Shown piece after piece: positions 61,667 to 64,000 of a stretch of 64,000 bases of DNA (its first letter is position 1; each line of letters starts with the position of its first letter). The notes beneath the pieces are model-generated. The model did no database searches. It saw only the letters and a program-made list of their open reading frames with translations, and was not told where the DNA came from. The translations under genes and the position numbers were made by a program. The DNA lies in assembly GCA_015231825.1 (NCBI GenBank), contig JADGAV010000001.1:186001-250000 (forward strand), written 5' to 3'. Source of the stretch: SAR324 cluster bacterium. GTDB lineage: Bacteria; SAR324; NAC60-12.

Positions 61667-62560
61667 ATGCGAACATTAATTGTCGATGATGAAGCGAAGC
61701 TTCGCAAGATGCTTGATAATTTTCTCACCAAGCAAGGACACCAGGTCGAGATGGCGGAAAACGGCCAGCAAGGATGGGAAATATTCTCGGAAGCTCCCGA
61801 GACTTTTGATATGGTATTGAGCGATATCAAAATGCCGGTGATGGACGGATTGGAACTGCTGGAAAAAATTCGGCGGAAGGATTACGACGTTCCTGTTGTG
61901 ATGATGACTGGTTATGCTGAATTGGGGGTGACGGTTAAAGCGTTAAAATTTGGGGCGTTCGACTTTTTGCTCAAGCCTTTTGATCTGAATAATCTGCTGA
62001 GAATCTATGAAAAACTTGAATCCACGTCTGCCACCAAACAGGAAAAAATTGAAGTTTTGCCGTTTCTTCAGACGCAGACCACTCTATTGATGCCCAGTGA
62101 AATAAAACATCTCCGAGGTGTGGTTTCCCAGCTGCTCCAGGCCTGCCGACCGTTTTGTGATCTGCAAAAACAATATTTCCAGAATATTCGTCTTTGTTTA
62201 GTGGAAGCCATCACGAACGCAATCATTCACGGAAACCTGGAAGTGGATTCAAGCCTGAAAGAGGACTCCTGGGAAGAGTTCAACAGAACGGTCACTGAGC
62301 GGGAAAGTACAGCCCCTTTTTCAGAGCGAAAAGTAAAGATTGTCTCTCACTTCAACTCAGAACGGATTCTGTTTGAAATTGAAGATGAAGGGAAGGGATT
62401 TGACCATCACCATCTTCCGGGATTGGATGATATTGGCGTATTGGCTCTCAGCGGGAGAGGTCTCATTCTGATCCGTTCTTTCATGGATGAAGTGATCTGG
62501 AATGATCCGGGCAACTGCATTACTTTGATAAAACACCTCAGTCCGGCTAATCCCTTGTAG
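61667..62560 (+). CDS. Receiver + RsbW-type HATPase (second paralogue)
   Basis: 297 residues, same architecture as the protein at 45.8 kb: receiver (LIVDDEAKLRKML, LSDIKMPVMDGLELL, MTGYAELG, LLKPFD), then HATPase (LVEAITNAIIHGNLEVDSSLKEDS, IEDEGKGFDHHHLP, LSGRGLILIRSFMDEVIWNDPGN). The two share long blocks, so they arose by duplication. This copy is followed by a receiver-cyclase gene instead of a STAS gene. AAGGACAAC precedes the ATG. Confidence 0.9.
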   Translation: MRTLIVDDEAKLRKMLDNFLTKQGHQVEMAENGQQGWEIFSEAPETFDMVLSDIKMPVMDGLELLEKIRRKDYDVPVVMMTGYAELGVTVKALKFGAFDFLLKPFDLNNLLRIYEKLESTSATKQEKIEVLPFLQTQTTLLMPSEIKHLRGVVSQLLQACRPFCDLQKQYFQNIRLCLVEAITNAIIHGNLEVDSSLKEDSWEEFNRTVTERESTAPFSERKVKIVSHFNSERILFEIEDEGKGFDHHHLPGLDDIGVLALSGRGLILIRSFMDEVIWNDPGNCITLIKHLSPANPL

Positions 62561-62577
62561 GTCATTGACAGGTCACT

Positions 62578-64000
62578 ATGGAAAAAATTCTGGTCATTGA
62601 TGATGATGATTCGATTCGAAAAATGCTTTTGCGGGCACTTTCGAAAGAAGGCTACAATGTTTTTTTAGCGGAAAATGGAAAAGAGGGTCTGGAGCGCTTT
62701 GAAGAGATTCAGCCGCAGGTGGTCCTTTTGGATTTGAGAATGCCGGTGATGGGCGGACTTGAATGTTTACGAGGCATGAATATCGGTATTGAAAGCCCTT
62801 CTGCCGTCATTGTTCTCACGGGAGACGGCACCGATGAGGATGCCGAACAATGCTACCAGCTCGGAGTGAAATCATTTTTGCGAAAGCCTGTCAATCTTTT
62901 CGAACTGAAAGGACTGGTGAAAAATAACTTCGAACTGATCAGCTATTCCTCCGAACTCAGAGGATTGAACAGCACCCTGGAACAAAAAGTAGAGAAACGG
63001 ACTCAAGAACTCCAGGAAAGCAACCTTCAATTACAGATTTCCTACTCGGAACTGGAACGAGTCTCTCAAACCTTTCAGCTCTTTGTGCCAAAGCAATTCA
63101 TCAATCGTATTGAGGGAATAAAAGCAGGACTCGTTGAAGAAGAAGAACTGAGTATTTTATTTACCGATATTCGTTCTTTCACCCAGATGTCAGAACAAAT
63201 GTCATCTTCGGAAACTTTTAATTTCTTGAGCAACTACCTTCAACAAATGGAACCCTGCATCACACAAAACGGAGGGTTTATAGATAAGTTTATCGGTGAC
63301 GGCATCATGGCTTTGTTTGATCGGGAAAACTCGGCAGACAAGGCGCTTCAGAGTGCAATCGATATGCAGCACTCAGTTGATCAGTTCAATCAGGAAAGAG
63401 TAAAAAATGGTCTCCCTCCTATTCGAGTTGGAATGGGAATCAACACAGGTCCAGTCCGCATTGGAGCCCTGGGGTCAGAACGCCGCCTGGACTCGACGGT
63501 GGTCGGCGACCATGTCAACCTCACTGCACGATTGGAAGGTTTGACCAAGAAGTATCGATCGCGCATTTTAATTTCTGAATATACCTATCAGGGCATTTCG
63601 AAGGAAAAGCATTTTATCCGTGAAATTGATACTGTCAAAGTACGGGGAAAATCAGAACCCATCACGGTTTATGAAGTATTTGATGCCTCATCTCCCGAAA
63701 TCAAGGAAAAAAAGCTGAAAACCCGCGATTTGCTTGCTCAGGGCATTCAACTCTACAAAAATCGTAATTTTATTGAAGCATGGGAAACATTCCGTCAATG
63801 TTTGATTTTGTTTCCAGAAGATGTGATTGCTTTGGAGTATGTCAAACGCTGCCGCTATTTTCAGAAATATCCTCCCATTGAAACTACCTGGAGCGGGGTG
63901 ATATTGGAAACAGACAATCTTGTCGATCACAAAATTCGCAGAAATTATGAACGATATCAACTATCCGCTGCAGCAACGGTTTTTCACCATGCCGAAGACC
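62578..64000 (+). CDS. Receiver + class III adenylate/guanylate cyclase (3' truncated by window)
   Basis: Absent from the track because it runs off the end. The ATG (AGGT upstream) opens at least 474 codons. Receiver ~1-118 (ILVIDDDDSIRKML, LLDLRMPVMGG, LTGDGTDED, LRKPVN); coiled coil ~135-165; class III cyclase ~185-370 with ILFTDIRSFT (metal Asp), KFIGDGIMALF (second Asp) and VVGDHVNLTARLEG (Asn/Arg of catalysis). After ~415 a segment RRNYERYQLSAAA resembles the start of a PilZ domain, but it is cut. Its product could feed the cNMP-binding phosphatase at 31.7 kb. Confidence 0.88.
   Translation, partial: MEKILVIDDDDSIRKMLLRALSKEGYNVFLAENGKEGLERFEEIQPQVVLLDLRMPVMGGLECLRGMNIGIESPSAVIVLTGDGTDEDAEQCYQLGVKSFLRKPVNLFELKGLVKNNFELISYSSELRGLNSTLEQKVEKRTQELQESNLQLQISYSELERVSQTFQLFVPKQFINRIEGIKAGLVEEEELSILFTDIRSFTQMSEQMSSSETFNFLSNYLQQMEPCITQNGGFIDKFIGDGIMALFDRENSADKALQSAIDMQHSVDQFNQERVKNGLPPIRVGMGINTGPVRIGALGSERRLDSTVVGDHVNLTARLEGLTKKYRSRILISEYTYQGISKEKHFIREIDTVKVRGKSEPITVYEVFDASSPEIKEKKLKTRDLLAQGIQLYKNRNFIEAWETFRQCLILFPEDVIALEYVKRCRYFQKYPPIETTWSGVILETDNLVDHKIRRNYERYQLSAAATVFHHAED

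Noticed and set aside
1-64000. tRNA, rRNA, CRISPR arrays, insertion sequences, prophage genes
   Set aside because: None seen on reading both strands; no transposase or integrase ORF, and no regularly spaced repeat array beyond the three promoter repeats at 37 kb.

Overview
This 64 kb window is accessory-rich DNA from a Gram-negative bacterium of moderate GC content. It has periplasmic and outer-membrane proteins, respiratory complexes and many two-component proteins. The mix (ATP-dependent aromatic ring reductase, NO-reductase-like heme-copper enzyme, NnrS proteins, large receiver/SpoIIE/STAS signalling sets) suggests a facultatively anaerobic, deltaproteobacterial- or SAR324-like organism. 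That placement is inference; no 16S or tRNA gene is visible.

Layout. 1-8.5 kb: the 3' end of a membrane/TPR protein, dcd, a deoxyhypusine-synthase-like gene, small and hypothetical genes, a DUF4956 protein, a large unknown protein and a remnant of a signalling gene. 8.5-24.7 kb: a respiratory/nitric-oxide island. It has a BadH-like dehydrogenase, a Crp/Fnr regulator and a long plus-strand operon. The operon encodes a CuB-less heme-copper-oxidase homologue, a CuA subunit II, a heme-copper subunit I without the active-site tyrosine (so probably an NO reductase), heme O synthase, a cytochrome b/ferredoxin/FlpD fusion, SCO and a c-type-heme sensor, plus several tiny membrane proteins missed by the ORF track. 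NnrS, a hemerythrin, DUF2249 and a second NnrS-like membrane protein follow.

24.8-34.5 kb: an aromatic/alicyclic acid island. A minus-strand operon encodes a GNAT enzyme and the four subunits of a class I (ATP-dependent) benzoyl-CoA-reductase-like enzyme. An Rrf2 regulator lies just upstream, with two dyads between them. BadI (2-ketocyclohexanecarboxyl-CoA hydrolase) lies on the plus strand. The Rrf2 + GNAT + reductase arrangement matches the BadM/BadL/BadDEFG logic known from Rhodopseudomonas palustris, but the reductase has two short ATPase subunits, as in the Bzd type. A 20-nt motif (18/20 identical) lies upstream of both the Crp/NO-reductase locus and badI.

34.6-54.8 kb: a signalling region. 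It has a hemerythrin-tailed chemoreceptor, a DUF123 protein and a run of receiver, histidine kinase, receiver-HATPase, STAS and SpoIIE-phosphatase genes interleaved with four large proteins I do not recognise. This looks like a partner-switching network of unknown output. 55-61.3 kb: an ArsR/BigR-type regulator whose operator sits inside its own promoter, followed by DUF2892, an MMPL/RND exporter, a LolA-like carrier, an outer-membrane beta-barrel and a DUF302 protein. 61.7-64 kb: a paralogue of the receiver-HATPase protein and a receiver-adenylate-cyclase gene cut by the window end.
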